Shown: positions 55,654 to 64,000, counted from the first letter of the stretch. The stretch: 64,000 bases of DNA from an uncultured Burkholderiales bacterium (GCA_903932865.1 CAIZHQ010000016.1:310001-374000); one strand, 5' to 3'. Numbers and translations: made by a program. The notes: generated from the sequence alone by a model not told the origin.

Positions 55654-56154
55654 TCAATGGGGCAGGAACCCTTCGACTGACAAATAGCGCTCGCCCGTGT
55701 CGTAATTGAAACCCAGCACCCTGGCCCCCGCAGGCAATTCAGTCAATTTTTGGGCGATGGCCGCCAGGGTCGCGCCGGAGGAAATGCCGACCAGCATGCC
55801 TTTTTCGTGGGGTGTCAGGTCAAAGCTCGCGCCATAGGCCAGCATCAAGCGCCGGCGCTCGATGCTCATGCTGTCAGGCATGACCAGCACCAGTTGGTAG
55901 CCCTTGACGGCAGCCACCATGGCCAGGCCAATGCCGGTGTTGCCGGAAGTGGGCTCAATGATGGTGCTGCCGGGCTTCAAGGCGCCGGACTTTTCAGCGT
56001 CTTCCACCATGGCCAGCGCGATGCGGTCTTTGATCGAGCCGCCAGGGTTGCTGCGCTCGGACTTGATCCACACCTGGGCATCTGTGCCGAACAGGCGTTG
56101 GATGCGCACATGCGGCGTATTGCCGATGGTGTCGAGAATGGTGCGTGCTTTCAT
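55654..56154 (-). pseudogene. cysK: cysteine synthase A with an internal in-frame deletion
   Basis: 166 residues where CysK normally has about 305-320. The N-terminal half is intact: I-G-N-T-P-H-V-R, the PLP lysine in G-G-S-I-K-D-R, P-T-S-G-N-T-G-I-G and D-S-M-S-I-E-R-R. After F-D-L-T-P-H-E-K-G-M it jumps straight to L-V-G-I-S-S-G-A-T-L and Y-D-T-G-E-R-Y-L, losing about 140 residues, including the G-T-G-G phosphate loop. Both sides normally carry an E-K/E-G-M sequence, so recombination between short repeats is a natural explanation. Activity is not expected; CysM (23.5 kb) may cover the function. An assembly error must be excluded. Confidence 0.85.
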
Positions 56155-56273
56155 GCGGTTTCTGAGGGTTGAAGAGTGGCCGAATTATGCTGGGGGCACG
56201 GGCTGTCTGTATGTGTTGAGTGGCACACAACGCAGACGCAGCACTGTTCGCCAACGGTGCCCTGCGCTCAGGC

Positions 56274-56279
56274 GATAAT
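56274..56279 (+). promoter_or_regulatory. -10 box of the RNase P RNA promoter
   Basis: GATAAT lies 7 nt ahead of the first paired base of the RNase P RNA (56287), the right distance for a start of transcription. The -35 is not clear. Confidence 0.55.
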
Positions 56280-56285
56280 CAACGC

Positions 56286-56640
56286 GTGAAGCACGCCAGA
56301 CCGTCGCTGGTGCAATTTCCGAAAGGAGGCACTGGAGGAACGTCCGGACTGCACAGGACAGCGTAGGAGGTAATACCTCTCCACCGTGAGGTGAGGATCA
56401 GAGCAACAGAGACGAGCCGATTGAGTTCGGGTGAAACGGGCAATCTCTACGCGCAGCAATACCAAGTAGGCCTTCCTGAAGGGGTGCGGTTCGCCGCATG
56501 CTTTCTCCCTGTGGTTCCGCGGGGTGAGTTGGCGGGTAGGTAGCACCGAGCCGGGTGGGCAACCCCCGGCCCAGAGTAATGACGGTCACGCAGCGGGCAA
56601 CCGCTGTGCACAGAATCCGGCTTATCGGCGGGCTTCACAC
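56286..56640 (+). ncRNA. rnpB: RNase P RNA (type A)
   Basis: About 355 nt. P1 is GTGAAGC (56287-56293) with GCTTCAC (56632-56638). Conserved core: GGAGGAACGTCCGGACT near 56332, AGAGCAACAGAGA near 56400, and CAGAATCCGGCTTATCGG near 56611. The RNA catalyses 5' maturation of tRNAs with the RnpA protein. The first core segment has C where the common form reads GGAAAGTCC; this may be lineage-specific. A terminator follows. Confidence 0.93.
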
Positions 56641-56651
56641 TTTTTTTAAAC

Positions 56652-56680
56652 AAAAAAAACCCGCCGAAGCGGGTTTTTTG
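56652..56680. terminator. terminator of rnpB, also serving the IscR-like gene
   Basis: AACCCGC / GCGGGTT with a CGAA loop (56658-56675), preceded by an A-run and followed by a T-run, so it can work from both strands between rnpB and the convergent regulator gene. Confidence 0.88.
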
Positions 56681-56713
56681 CTTTCACTACAGCGGATCAG
56701 CCGCGTGATGTGT

Positions 56714-57235
56714 TTAGCCGCGGGAGGGCATCAAGCTGGCGCCCAGGGCAAATACCGAGTTGGGTGCAGTGATCTTCAACGCACTTTTGGGCTTTGCAAA
56801 TACACCGCGTTTGACGGCTGGGGCGGGCGCAGGCTCGACGGTCACGCCCTTGGTGCGCTGCTCGGCCACCAACTGGCGCAGACTGATGGACTGCAGGTGG
56901 GTCAGCATTTTCTCGTTCAGGCTGGCCCAAAGCTCGCTGTTCATCCAGCCGCCTTCGGCTGCGGATTCTTCTTCGGTGGGTGCGTCCACGGCACCCACGA
57001 TGTCTGCCATGGTGATTTTTTCGGCATTGCGCGACAACGAATAGCCGCCGCCTGGGCCTCGGGTGCTCTCGACCAGGCCATGCTGGCGCAGTTTGCTGAA
57101 CAGTTGCTCGAGGTAGGACAAAGAAATCTGGTGCCGCGTGCTGATGGCGGCCAGCGAAACGGGTCCACGGTCTTCGCGCAACGCCACATCGATCATGGCG
57201 GTGACTGCAAATCGGCTTTTAGTGCTCAAACGCAT
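56714..57235 (-). CDS. Rrf2/IscR-like regulator lacking cysteines
   Basis: 173 residues from ATG 57235 (M-R-L-S-T-K-S-R-F-A-V-T). The winged helix is close to IscR: S-L-A-A-I-S-T-R-H-Q-I-S-L-S-Y-L-E-Q-L-F and R-G-P-G-G-G-Y-S-L. The loop that in IscR carries three Cys and one His around residues 92-107 reads D-A-P-T-E-E-E-S-A-A-E-G-G here, and the whole protein has no cysteine. It therefore cannot hold a 2Fe-2S cluster in the usual way. The isc operon is not adjacent. It may act as a constitutive apo-form regulator. The C-terminus has a Pro/Ala/Lys extension. Confidence 0.9.
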   Translation of the reverse strand: MRLSTKSRFAVTAMIDVALREDRGPVSLAAISTRHQISLSYLEQLFSKLRQHGLVESTRGPGGGYSLSRNAEKITMADIVGAVDAPTEEESAAEGGWMNSELWASLNEKMLTHLQSISLRQLVAEQRTKGVTVEPAPAPAVKRGVFAKPKSALKITAPNSVFALGASLMPSRG

Positions 57236-57418
57236 GGTGGGCTCCTTTCTGCGTGTTGGTGGCCTGCCAATGCGGGCCAACCTGTAGGGTCAAGACTGCA
57301 TTGTGCGCAGCTTTGGCTTCACTCTCATTTTCTCAGACTGTATTTCCAATTGGGGATAAACCGGGATTATTCAAGGGTAAATCCGACTTTTTTAGCTTTT
57401 TTTCAAATTAAAAACAGA

Positions 57419-58114
57419 TTAAAAGCGCTCATGGCTTTGCAGTTGCCGCCATTGCCCGAGCTCTAAGGGGGCCAAACTCATGCGGCCCACGCGCTGGCGG
57501 CGCAGTTCTTGCAAGGGGCATTGCTCGTCCAGCCAACGGCCAAGTTCCAGCCCGTCGATGTCCTTGCCCGCGATGCGCAGCACCGTGAGTTGGTCGGTTT
57601 GGCGGTTGATGCTGGTGCGGATGCCGGGGCCGTTCAAGGCCTTGATGGTGCCCTCTGGCACCTCGCCTCCCAGAGTGGCCATCCATTCTTGCTCCATCGG
57701 GCTGCGGCGGTCTTCCAAGTGGCGCAGCACGGCGATGTCATCTGAAAAAATGCACAAACCGCTGGCGGGTTTGGCCAGCGGCAGGGGCATTTGCATTTTG
57801 GCCAAGCGCTCGGGCCCCCAAAGACCCGGCTGGGCAGCTTTGAGGCCCACGGTGTCTTGCAGCCAGGCCAAGTTGGCCACCCGGTGGGGGGGCTTGAACA
57901 GCACCAAGGTCAGGGGGGCGAGGGCGGCCATGGAGACCAACCGGTTGACCTGAACGGCTTGTTCAGGCCGCACACGCCGGGCCGGGTCGGTCACCACTTT
58001 GCTGGCGACTTGCACGCCGCCGGCCACGATCAGGGCTTCGGCTTCGCGGCGCGAGCAGTTTTGCTCGGCAGCCACACGTTTGGCCAGGCGTATGCCTTCT
58101 TCAGAGGGAATCAT
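57419..58114 (-). CDS. S4-domain pseudouridine-synthase-like protein, catalytic Asp missing
   Basis: 231 residues from ATG 58114. The S4 domain (I-R-L-A-K-R-V-A-A-E-Q-N-C-S-R-R-E-A-E) opens the protein. The RsuA/RluF-type synthase domain follows, with F-K-P-P in its first strand. In active enzymes the motif R-L-D-x-x-S/T-x-G-L-L contains the catalytic Asp; here the same place reads P-L-A-K-P-A-S-G-L-C-I-F-S-D-D. The C-terminal G-E-V-P-E-G-T-I-K-A-L and L-R-R-Q-R-V-G motifs are kept. It may be an RNA-binding relic or an inactive homologue. Confidence 0.82.
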   Translation of the reverse strand: MIPSEEGIRLAKRVAAEQNCSRREAEALIVAGGVQVASKVVTDPARRVRPEQAVQVNRLVSMAALAPLTLVLFKPPHRVANLAWLQDTVGLKAAQPGLWGPERLAKMQMPLPLAKPASGLCIFSDDIAVLRHLEDRRSPMEQEWMATLGGEVPEGTIKALNGPGIRTSINRQTDQLTVLRIAGKDIDGLELGRWLDEQCPLQELRRQRVGRMSLAPLELGQWRQLQSHERF

Positions 58115-58142
58115 CCAGGCTTTCAAAAAATCTCAAATCACG

Positions 58143-59789
58143 TCAGGACAGGGTTTGCTCGCGGATGTGGTCTACATGCGCTTGCAGTGAGCGGGCCGCT
58201 ACGGGCCAGAGGCGTGATGGCACATCGTCGTAGGCTTTTTCAACCCACTCTTGCAGGCTGCCCTGGGGCAGGGCCTGCATGGCGGCGGCGATTTTGGCCT
58301 CGCGCTTCAAGCGGTGGGCCTTCAGGTGCGTGATGGCCTGGTGGGCAAAGCCCAACACATGGCCGTGCGCGGGCAAGATGAATTCGATGCCACCAGCCAC
58401 ACAGGCTGCAGCCAGTTTGTCCAGAGAATCCAAATAGTCGCCCATGTGGCCGTCAGGTGGATCGATCACGGTGGTGCTGCCGTTGAGCACATGGTCACCC
58501 GAAAACAGCAGGCCGTCTTCTTCGAGCACCAAACACAGGTGGTTGGCGGCATGGCCAGGCGTGTGCACCACGCGCAGGGTGTGGGTGGTCTCGCCGTCCA
58601 CGCCAGTCCCTTGCAAGACCAGTTTTTCACCGTCGGCCAATTCGCGATCGGGCGTGAAGCGGCTGTTGGCGCGGGCGGTCGGCTTGGAGGCCAGGCCCAG
58701 GATGGGCGGCTGGTGGGTGCACAGCGCTTGCAGCGGGGCCGCGCCGGGGGAGTGGTCCGGATGAGAGTGGGTGCACACAATGGCTTTGATTTGCCCCCCT
58801 GCGGCACGCCACAGGCGCTGAAGGTGTTCGTCATCAGCGGGGCCGGGGTCGATGGCGATGTAGCCGGTGTTCGGGTCACCCACCAAATAGCTGTTGGTGC
58901 CGGGGCCCGTCATCACGCCGGGGTTGGGGGCGGTGAGGCGCTGCACGTTTTGGAGCAGCGGCACTGCTTGGTCTGTCTTCCAGTCCAGGTGGTGGTGGAT
59001 TTGCCCATCGGGCGTGACCAAGGCCAGCTCACCAAACGGGGCTTCGTGCTCCATGTAGCGCGCTTCGTGGCCAGCCAGCCAGCCGGCGCGAGGGCAGCTG
59101 GTCCACAGCGGTTCGTCGTTCACCGCGCAGGCTTGCAGCACCGCGTCCACGCTGACAAAGGCTTTGAGGCGCTCCAGCGTGCGGATGGTCGGGTAGACCA
59201 TGAAAAAATCACCCGCTTCGTGTCGGGTCAGCGCGTCAGCCGGACGCACCCAGACGGGCTCGAACTGCTCGGATTCGTCGGCCACCGGGGTCTGGCCTTC
59301 GGGCATGCGGGCGACCAGAAAGGGCACGTCAAAGCGCCGTGGCAGGTCGCGGTCGGTGATCCAGTGGGCCAATACGAACACCTGATCGGCGGACAGCGAC
59401 AGGCCTCGGGCCTGGCATTGGCTTGCAAACGGTGCTTTGGGGTCGATGGCCGCGATGTCGCGCTGATCAGCCCCGCGCCCGTCCGCGCCGCGTGCCAACA
59501 AAATGCCCAGTTCCTCAAAGCTCTCGCGGATCGCCGCAATGGCTTGTGTCAGGTGCACATCGCTTTGCTTCGGGCGTCGCTTGGCCATGTGGTGGGCCTG
59601 AGCGTCAGCGGCGTCGATGCCGCCCCCTGGGAAGACATAGGCCCCAGGTGCAAAGCTGGCCGTCATCGAGCGGCGGGTCATCAGGACCTCGACACCTTGT
59701 GACCCATCTCGCATGAGCAGCACGGTGGCTGCGGGGCGCAGGGGGGCGGGTTCGCGTTGGGGGTACAGGAGTTGGGATGTGCGTGCCAT
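58143..59789 (-). CDS. NUDIX - metallo-beta-lactamase fusion protein
   Basis: 548 residues. Residues about 20-230 are a NUDIX domain with F-P-G-G-G-I-D near 53 and [12 protein letters not shown] near 86. Residues about 280-520 are an MBL domain of the LACTB2/glyoxalase-II-like type: [10 protein letters not shown] near 340, H-T-P-G-H-A-A-N-H near 425, F-S-G-D-H-V, and a final H-G-H. The partners could remove a CoA or nucleotide moiety and then hydrolyse a thioester; this is speculative. It diverges from dapF. Confidence 0.9.
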   Translation of the reverse strand: MARTSQLLYPQREPAPLRPAATVLLMRDGSQGVEVLMTRRSMTASFAPGAYVFPGGGIDAADAQAHHMAKRRPKQSDVHLTQAIAAIRESFEELGILLARGADGRGADQRDIAAIDPKAPFASQCQARGLSLSADQVFVLAHWITDRDLPRRFDVPFLVARMPEGQTPVADESEQFEPVWVRPADALTRHEAGDFFMVYPTIRTLERLKAFVSVDAVLQACAVNDEPLWTSCPRAGWLAGHEARYMEHEAPFGELALVTPDGQIHHHLDWKTDQAVPLLQNVQRLTAPNPGVMTGPGTNSYLVGDPNTGYIAIDPGPADDEHLQRLWRAAGGQIKAIVCTHSHPDHSPGAAPLQALCTHQPPILGLASKPTARANSRFTPDRELADGEKLVLQGTGVDGETTHTLRVVHTPGHAANHLCLVLEEDGLLFSGDHVLNGSTTVIDPPDGHMGDYLDSLDKLAAACVAGGIEFILPAHGHVLGFAHQAITHLKAHRLKREAKIAAAMQALPQGSLQEWVEKAYDDVPSRLWPVAARSLQAHVDHIREQTLS

Positions 59790-59839
59790 GCCCCATTATC
59801 AGGCGGCTTGAGTTTCATCCAAGGGCGATAATCCCGTCT

Positions 59840-60709
59840 ATGCACATCCGCTTTACCAAGATGCAAGGGGCCGGCAATGATTTTGTCGTGCTCGACGAGA
59901 CGCAAGGCCGCTTAGGCCTGAGCATGGCCCAGTACCGTTTTTTGGCCGACCGCCACTTCGGCGTGGGGGCCGATCAGATCCTCACCGTGCGGCCTTCACC
60001 TGGGCCAGGGCTGGACTTTGAGTACGTGATCCACAACGCCGACGGTGGTGAGGTGGAGCATTGCGGCAATGGGGCCCGCTGCTTTGTGCGCTATGTGCGC
60101 GACAAGGGCCTGACCGACAAAAGCACCGTGCGCGTGAAAGTGCAACAAGGCGAGATCGAGCTGCGCATGAACCCCGATGGCCGCGTCACTGTGGACATGG
60201 GCGCGCCGGTGTTCGATTGGGAGCGTGTGCCCTTCAACCCGATCGGCCTCGTCAGCGACCAGGTCAATGGCTGGCCAGTGTTTGATCTGGACCTGGGCGC
60301 GTTGGGCCTGGCTCGCGTGGGTGTGGTGTCCATGGGCAACCCGCATGCGGTGCAACGCGTGGACGATGTGGCCACTTTCCCGGTGCTGGCCCAAGGCCCA
60401 CGGATTGAAAATCACCCGGCTTTCCCCCAACGTGTGAACGCGGGTTTCATGCAAATCGTCTCGCGCAGTCAAATCAAGTTGCGCGTGTTCGAGCGGGGCA
60501 CAGGGGAAACCCTGGCTTGCGGCACGGGCGCATGTGCAGCCGTGGTCGCGGGCATTCGCCAAGGCTGGCTGGACTCTCTTGTGGATGTAAAAACCCATGG
60601 CGGCCCATTGACGATTGAATGGGCTGGACAGCCCGAAAGTCCGGTCCTGATGACCGGGCCCGCCACTTCTGTATTTGAGGGCAGCATCAACGTGCCTGAC
60701 TCACTTTGA
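59840..60709 (+). CDS. dapF: diaminopimelate epimerase
   Basis: 289 residues from ATG 59840 ([15 protein letters not shown]). The two catalytic cysteines are in H-C-G-N-G-A-R near 75 and L-A-C-G-T-G-A-C near 226. It converts LL- to meso-DAP for lysine and peptidoglycan. First of the dapF-DUF484-xerC run. Confidence 0.96.
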   Translation: MHIRFTKMQGAGNDFVVLDETQGRLGLSMAQYRFLADRHFGVGADQILTVRPSPGPGLDFEYVIHNADGGEVEHCGNGARCFVRYVRDKGLTDKSTVRVKVQQGEIELRMNPDGRVTVDMGAPVFDWERVPFNPIGLVSDQVNGWPVFDLDLGALGLARVGVVSMGNPHAVQRVDDVATFPVLAQGPRIENHPAFPQRVNAGFMQIVSRSQIKLRVFERGTGETLACGTGACAAVVAGIRQGWLDSLVDVKTHGGPLTIEWAGQPESPVLMTGPATSVFEGSINVPDSL

Positions 60710-60733
60710 CCCTTTGAATTTCTGGAGCCTCCC

Positions 60734-61423
60734 ATGACGACGCCTGAACCCATGAGTCCGATCACCGAAGACGACATCGCCGATTATTTGGTGAACACGC
60801 CGGATTTTTTTGAGCGCCACGCCTCGCTGTTGGCCACCGTGCAGTTGACCCACCCGCAAAGCCACCGCACGGTGGGTTTGCAAGAGCGGCAAGCTCAGAT
60901 GCTGCGCGACAAAATCAAGGGCCTGGAGCACCGCATCATGGACATGATGCGGCACGGCAACGAAAACATGGTGCTGACCGACAAGCTGCACCGTTGGTCG
61001 TGCGAGTTGCTCGTCACGCCCCACGACCAATTGGCCGATTCGGCGGTGGACAACATCCGTGATCTGTTTCAGGTGCCACAGGTCGCTTTGCGTTTGTGGT
61101 CGCTGCAGGGTGCACACGCCCAAGCGGCGTATGCGCAGGGTGTGACCGAAGCGTTGCAGGCGCTGGCCACCTCACTGGACAGGCCTTACGTCGGGCCAAA
61201 TGCGGGCTATGAAGCCGTGCAGTGGCTGGCCGAACCCACGCAGGCGGCCTCCTTGGCGCTGTTGGCCTTGCGTTCGGCACCGGGTCAACCCGCTTTTGGC
61301 CTGCTGGTGCTGGCCTCGCCTGATGCCCAGCGCTTTAACAGCCAGATGGGCACCGATTTGCTGGAGCGTCTGGCCGAGTTGGCGGGTGCAGCTTTGTCGG
61401 TGCTGCAAAAGCCGCAGGCTTGA
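60734..61423 (+). CDS. DUF484 family protein
   Basis: 229 residues. The N-terminal I-A-D-Y-L-V-N-T-P-D-F-F-E-R-H is diagnostic, followed by G-L-Q-E-R-Q-A-Q-M-L-R-D-K-I and a GAF-like domain to the end (F-G-L-L-V-L-A-S-P-D, then L-L-E-R-L-A-E-L). It is almost always between dapF and xerC, and may assist the recombinase; this is known only from gene order. It starts 24 nt after dapF and is followed within 4 nt by xerC. Confidence 0.92.
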   Translation: MTTPEPMSPITEDDIADYLVNTPDFFERHASLLATVQLTHPQSHRTVGLQERQAQMLRDKIKGLEHRIMDMMRHGNENMVLTDKLHRWSCELLVTPHDQLADSAVDNIRDLFQVPQVALRLWSLQGAHAQAAYAQGVTEALQALATSLDRPYVGPNAGYEAVQWLAEPTQAASLALLALRSAPGQPAFGLLVLASPDAQRFNSQMGTDLLERLAELAGAALSVLQKPQA

Positions 61424-61426
61424 ACT

Positions 61427-62428
61427 GTGTCGGACGCGACCATGTTGGGCACAGCGGCCACCGACCCGCTGGTGACCCGGTATCTGGACCATGCGCGTTT
61501 TGAAAAGCGCTTGGCCGAGCGCACCTGCACGCTTTATCAATTGGATTTGACCCGTTTGGCGGAGATGTCGGCAGCATCACAAGTGGCATTGCTGCAGGTG
61601 CAAACCGGCCATGTGCGCCGTTGGGTGGCCCAGATGCACAGCGCTGGGCGCAGCGGGCGCGGCATTGCACTTATTCTGTCCGGCTGGCGTGGTTTCTACA
61701 CCTGGTTGGGGCGCGAGGGCTTGATCGCGCACAACCCAGTGGCCGATGTGCGCGCCCCACGTGTGACCAAGCCCTTGCCCAAGGCGCTGGGTGTGGACGA
61801 GGCGGTGCAGCTGGCCGAGCATGAAGAAGACAACGACGACCCTTGGCTGGAAGCCCGTGACGCGGCCATGGTCGAGCTGCTGTATGGCTGCGGCCTGCGC
61901 ATTGCCGAGCTGACGGGGCTGGATGTGGTGGCCAGCTCGCAAGCGTCGCGTGCCGGTCGCGGCTGGATCGACATTCCCAACGCCGAAGTTCAGGTGCAAG
62001 GCAAAGGCAACAAGCGCCGCACTGTGCCTTTGGGGCGTGCGGCCATCGAGGCGCTGACGCACTGGCTGGCCGTGCGCCCGCAATTGGCGGGCATGCTGAC
62101 GCAGCCTCTGCCCAGCACGTCCTCGGGTGCGTCCAGTGTGGCGCTGGCGCTCTTTCCTGGACAGCACGGCACGCGCCTGACACCAGGGGGCGTGGCCCAG
62201 CGCCTCAAGCGCCGCAGCCTGCTGGCGGGCTTGGCCACCCCGGTGCATCCGCACATGTTGCGTCACTCCTTTGCCAGCCATGTGTTGCAGTCCAGCGGCG
62301 ACTTGCGGGCGGTGCAAGAGCTTTTGGGCCACGCCAACATCAGCACCACGCAGGTTTACACGCGGCTGGATTTTCAGCACTTGGCCAAAACCTACGATGC
62401 GGCCCATCCCCGTGCCAAGCGCAAATGA
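61427..62428 (+). CDS. xerC: tyrosine recombinase XerC
   Basis: 333 residues from a GTG start. The N-terminal SAM-like domain is followed by the catalytic domain with Arg in G-C-G-L-R-I-A-E-L-T-G near 162, Lys in G-K-G-N-K-R-R, H-x-x-R in H-M-L-R-H-S-F-A-S-H, His in L-L-G-H-A-N-I-S, and the nucleophile Tyr in T-Q-V-Y-T-R-L. With XerD it resolves chromosome dimers at dif under FtsK control; ftsK is at 7.4 kb. It is the third gene of the dapF run. Confidence 0.96.
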   Translation: MSDATMLGTAATDPLVTRYLDHARFEKRLAERTCTLYQLDLTRLAEMSAASQVALLQVQTGHVRRWVAQMHSAGRSGRGIALILSGWRGFYTWLGREGLIAHNPVADVRAPRVTKPLPKALGVDEAVQLAEHEEDNDDPWLEARDAAMVELLYGCGLRIAELTGLDVVASSQASRAGRGWIDIPNAEVQVQGKGNKRRTVPLGRAAIEALTHWLAVRPQLAGMLTQPLPSTSSGASSVALALFPGQHGTRLTPGGVAQRLKRRSLLAGLATPVHPHMLRHSFASHVLQSSGDLRAVQELLGHANISTTQVYTRLDFQHLAKTYDAAHPRAKRK

Positions 62429-62545
62429 ACAGTGGCATGCGCTGCTCCAGTGCCTTGATGCCATGTCTGCTGGGCTCTCGCCGGGCTTGAATTCGTCGCT
62501 ACACTTTCCAACTCGTGCTTTTTTGACCTGCAATGGAACCGCGCC

Positions 62546-63598
62546 ATGTCCCTGATCCCCACCACCATCCTGACCGGCTTTTTGGGCTCGGGCAAAACCA
62601 CACTGCTCAAACGCGTGCTGACCGAGGCCCATGGCCAAAAGATCGCTGTGATCGAGAACGAGTTTGGTGAGGAAAACATCGACAACGACATCCTGGTGTC
62701 AGAAACCGATGAGCAGATCATTCAAATGAGCAATGGCTGCATCTGCTGCACCATCCGCGAAGACCTGCGCGTGACCTTGCAGCTGTTGGCCGCCAAGCGC
62801 CGCAAGGGATTGCTGAACTTTGACCGCATCGTGATCGAGACCACGGGCCTGGCCGACCCCGGCCCAGTGGCGCAGACTTTTTTCATGGACGACGAGATCG
62901 CCGAGACTTTTTTACTGGACTCTATCCTGACCCTGGTGGATGCCAAGCACGCGGCCCAGCAATTGAACGATCGCCAGGAAGCCCGTCGCCAGGTCGGCTT
63001 TGCCGACCAGATTTTCATCAGCAAGGCCGACCTGGTTTCGCCGGAAGAACTTGACGGCTTACGGCACCGTCTGAAGCACATGAACCCCCGGGCCCCACAA
63101 AAAGTGGTGCATTTCGGTGAAGTGGCGCTGTCCGAAGTGTTCGACCTCAAGGGCTTCAACCTGAACGCCAAGCTCGACATCGACCCGGATTTCCTCAAAG
63201 AGGATGACCATGACCATGACCACGCACATGGCGAGCATTGCGACCACCCTTCGCACCAGCACGACGCGGCCCAAGGTCAGGGTCACCACCATCACCACGA
63301 CGATGATGTGAAAAGCTTCGTTTTCCGCTCGGATAAAGCGTTTGATCCGGCCAAATTGGAGGATTTCCTGGGGGCCATCGTCAACATTTATGGCCCGCGC
63401 ATGCTGCGTTACAAAGGTGTCTTGAACATGCGGGGCACCGAACGCAAAGTGATTTTTCAGGGCGTGCACCAGCTCATGGGCAGCGATTTGGGACCGATGT
63501 GGGCCGACGGCGAAGCCAAAATGAGCAAGATGGTTTTCATTGGCATCGATTTGCCCAAGGACATCTTGTTGCAAGGACTCGAGCAATGTTTGGTCTGA
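62546..63598 (+). CDS. CobW/YjiA-family GTPase (G3E, metal chaperone type)
   Basis: 350 residues. Walker A G-F-L-G-S-G-K-T-T near residue 10, the metal-binding C-I-C-C in N-G-C-I-C-C-T near 65, I-E-T-T-G-L-A-D-P near 93, and S-K-A-D as the guanine motif near 153. The loop near 220-255 is rich in His and Asp (H-D-H-D-H-A-H, H-H-H-H-H-D-D-D), a metal-loading feature. The C-terminal CobW domain follows. It probably inserts zinc or cobalt into a partner. It precedes a dksA-like gene, a common arrangement. Confidence 0.92.
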   Translation: MSLIPTTILTGFLGSGKTTLLKRVLTEAHGQKIAVIENEFGEENIDNDILVSETDEQIIQMSNGCICCTIREDLRVTLQLLAAKRRKGLLNFDRIVIETTGLADPGPVAQTFFMDDEIAETFLLDSILTLVDAKHAAQQLNDRQEARRQVGFADQIFISKADLVSPEELDGLRHRLKHMNPRAPQKVVHFGEVALSEVFDLKGFNLNAKLDIDPDFLKEDDHDHDHAHGEHCDHPSHQHDAAQGQGHHHHHDDDVKSFVFRSDKAFDPAKLEDFLGAIVNIYGPRMLRYKGVLNMRGTERKVIFQGVHQLMGSDLGPMWADGEAKMSKMVFIGIDLPKDILLQGLEQCLV

Positions 63599-63844
63599 CG
63601 GGCGTGCCATGGGAGGGCAGTCAGTTGTGCTTTGGGGGCGATTGGGTCTTTAATCCCACCCCGGACAATTTTTGACCCTTCTAGTCGCTACAATCGCCCG
63701 CCGATGGCAACGCCTTTTGGCGAAGCTGACGAACCCCAAAAGGTCCATAACAAGGGTTTGAATAGCACATGAACAGGTTTCCGGTCGGCTGCGCAGGGAC
63801 AGTCGGTCAGAACTCTGCCCTTTGACACGGCCAGGAGACAAGAC

Positions 63845-64000
63845 GTGAAGACCTCGAAAAAAGCAAAGCCCCTTGGCAAAACCGCTGTGGCCAAAAAAGC
63901 CACGGCCCCAGTGGCCAAGGCCAAAGTCGTGATCGCCAAAGCAGCAGTCAAAACAGCTGCAAAAGCCAAGACAACGCCTGCAAAGGCCAAGACAGCACCT
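63845..64000 (+). CDS. dksA: Lys/Ala-rich N-terminus of probable DksA (partial, runs off the right edge)
   Basis: 52 codons from a GTG start with AGGAG 8 nt upstream. The visible part is a repeated K-A-x-x-A-K-A-K pattern of Lys, Ala, Thr, Pro and Val, without any recognisable fold. Burkholderiales DksA proteins often have such an N-terminal extension, and cobW-dksA-hslVU order is common there. A histone H1-like protein is the alternative. The DksA zinc finger lies beyond the window, so this assignment is inferred from context. Confidence 0.6.
   Translation, partial: MKTSKKAKPLGKTAVAKKATAPVAKAKVVIAKAAVKTAAKAKTTPAKAKTAP

Overview
The window is about 64 kb of densely packed bacterial chromosome of moderately high GC. 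Gene content and order point to a betaproteobacterium of the order Burkholderiales, most likely a Comamonadaceae freshwater type. This is inferred from gene content and order, with no 16S in view. Supporting blocks are lolB-ispE-tRNA-Gln-prs-rplY-pth, dapF-DUF484-xerC-cobW-dksA, rpmB-rpmG, livHMGF with a Bug-type binding protein, and two IPTL-CTERM surface proteins. Almost everything is housekeeping; there is no prophage, CRISPR array or large island.

Layout: 1-1.5 kb, paired acyl-CoA dehydrogenases; 1.6-5.1 kb, purN, a DUF1653 protein, an rRNA m5C methyltransferase and a fatty-acid desaturase; 5.2-7.2 kb, rpmG, rpmB and trxB with several palindromic repeats; 7.3-11.8 kb, ftsK-lolA-rarA; 11.9-15.5 kb, branched-chain amino-acid ABC transporter genes; 15.5-18.9 kb, a Bug protein, a flavin/2Fe-2S reductase, an NAD-epimerase-like protein and an Hsp15-like protein; 19-23.2 kb, an IPTL-CTERM beta-propeller protein divergent from a 7TM histidine kinase/response regulator pair; 23.3-29.2 kb, tRNA-Leu, cysM, NUDIX, TusA, galU and valS; 29.5-32 kb, a rubrerythrin/Fe-S oxidoreductase/DUF3501 operon; 32-35.7 kb, a YciO-like protein, an EamA transporter, a PHP phosphoesterase, ferredoxin and pth; 35.7-40.8 kb, rplY, prs, tRNA-Gln, ispE, lolB and a TPR protein; 40.8-45.2 kb, mutM-mutY, an atypical MBL protein and two lipoproteins; 45.3-50.3 kb, glmU and glmS separated by a toxin-antitoxin pair, an IS3 remnant and an Lrp-type regulator; 50.3-55.6 kb, a Gly-rich IPTL-CTERM protein, a SET-domain protein, a VF530 protein, two LuxR-type regulators (one degenerate) and a flavoprotein; 55.6-58.1 kb, an internally deleted cysK, the RNase P RNA, a cysteine-less IscR-like regulator and an S4 pseudouridine-synthase-like protein; 58.1-64 kb, a NUDIX-MBL fusion, dapF, DUF484, xerC, a CobW GTPase and the Lys/Ala-rich start of a probable dksA.

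The most unusual signals are: (a) an 82-bp palindromic element inside valS, flanked by 15-bp direct repeats, that adds exactly 35 codons without breaking the frame; (b) a CysK that has lost its middle by a precise in-frame deletion; (c) the rubrerythrin/Fe-S/DUF3501 operon behind an FNR-like box; (d) several homologues that keep the fold but have lost key residues: an IscR without cysteines, a pseudouridine synthase without the RLD aspartate, a receiver without its phosphorylation site, and an MBL protein with an altered HxHxDH motif. No clearly new multi-gene defence or mobile system was found.
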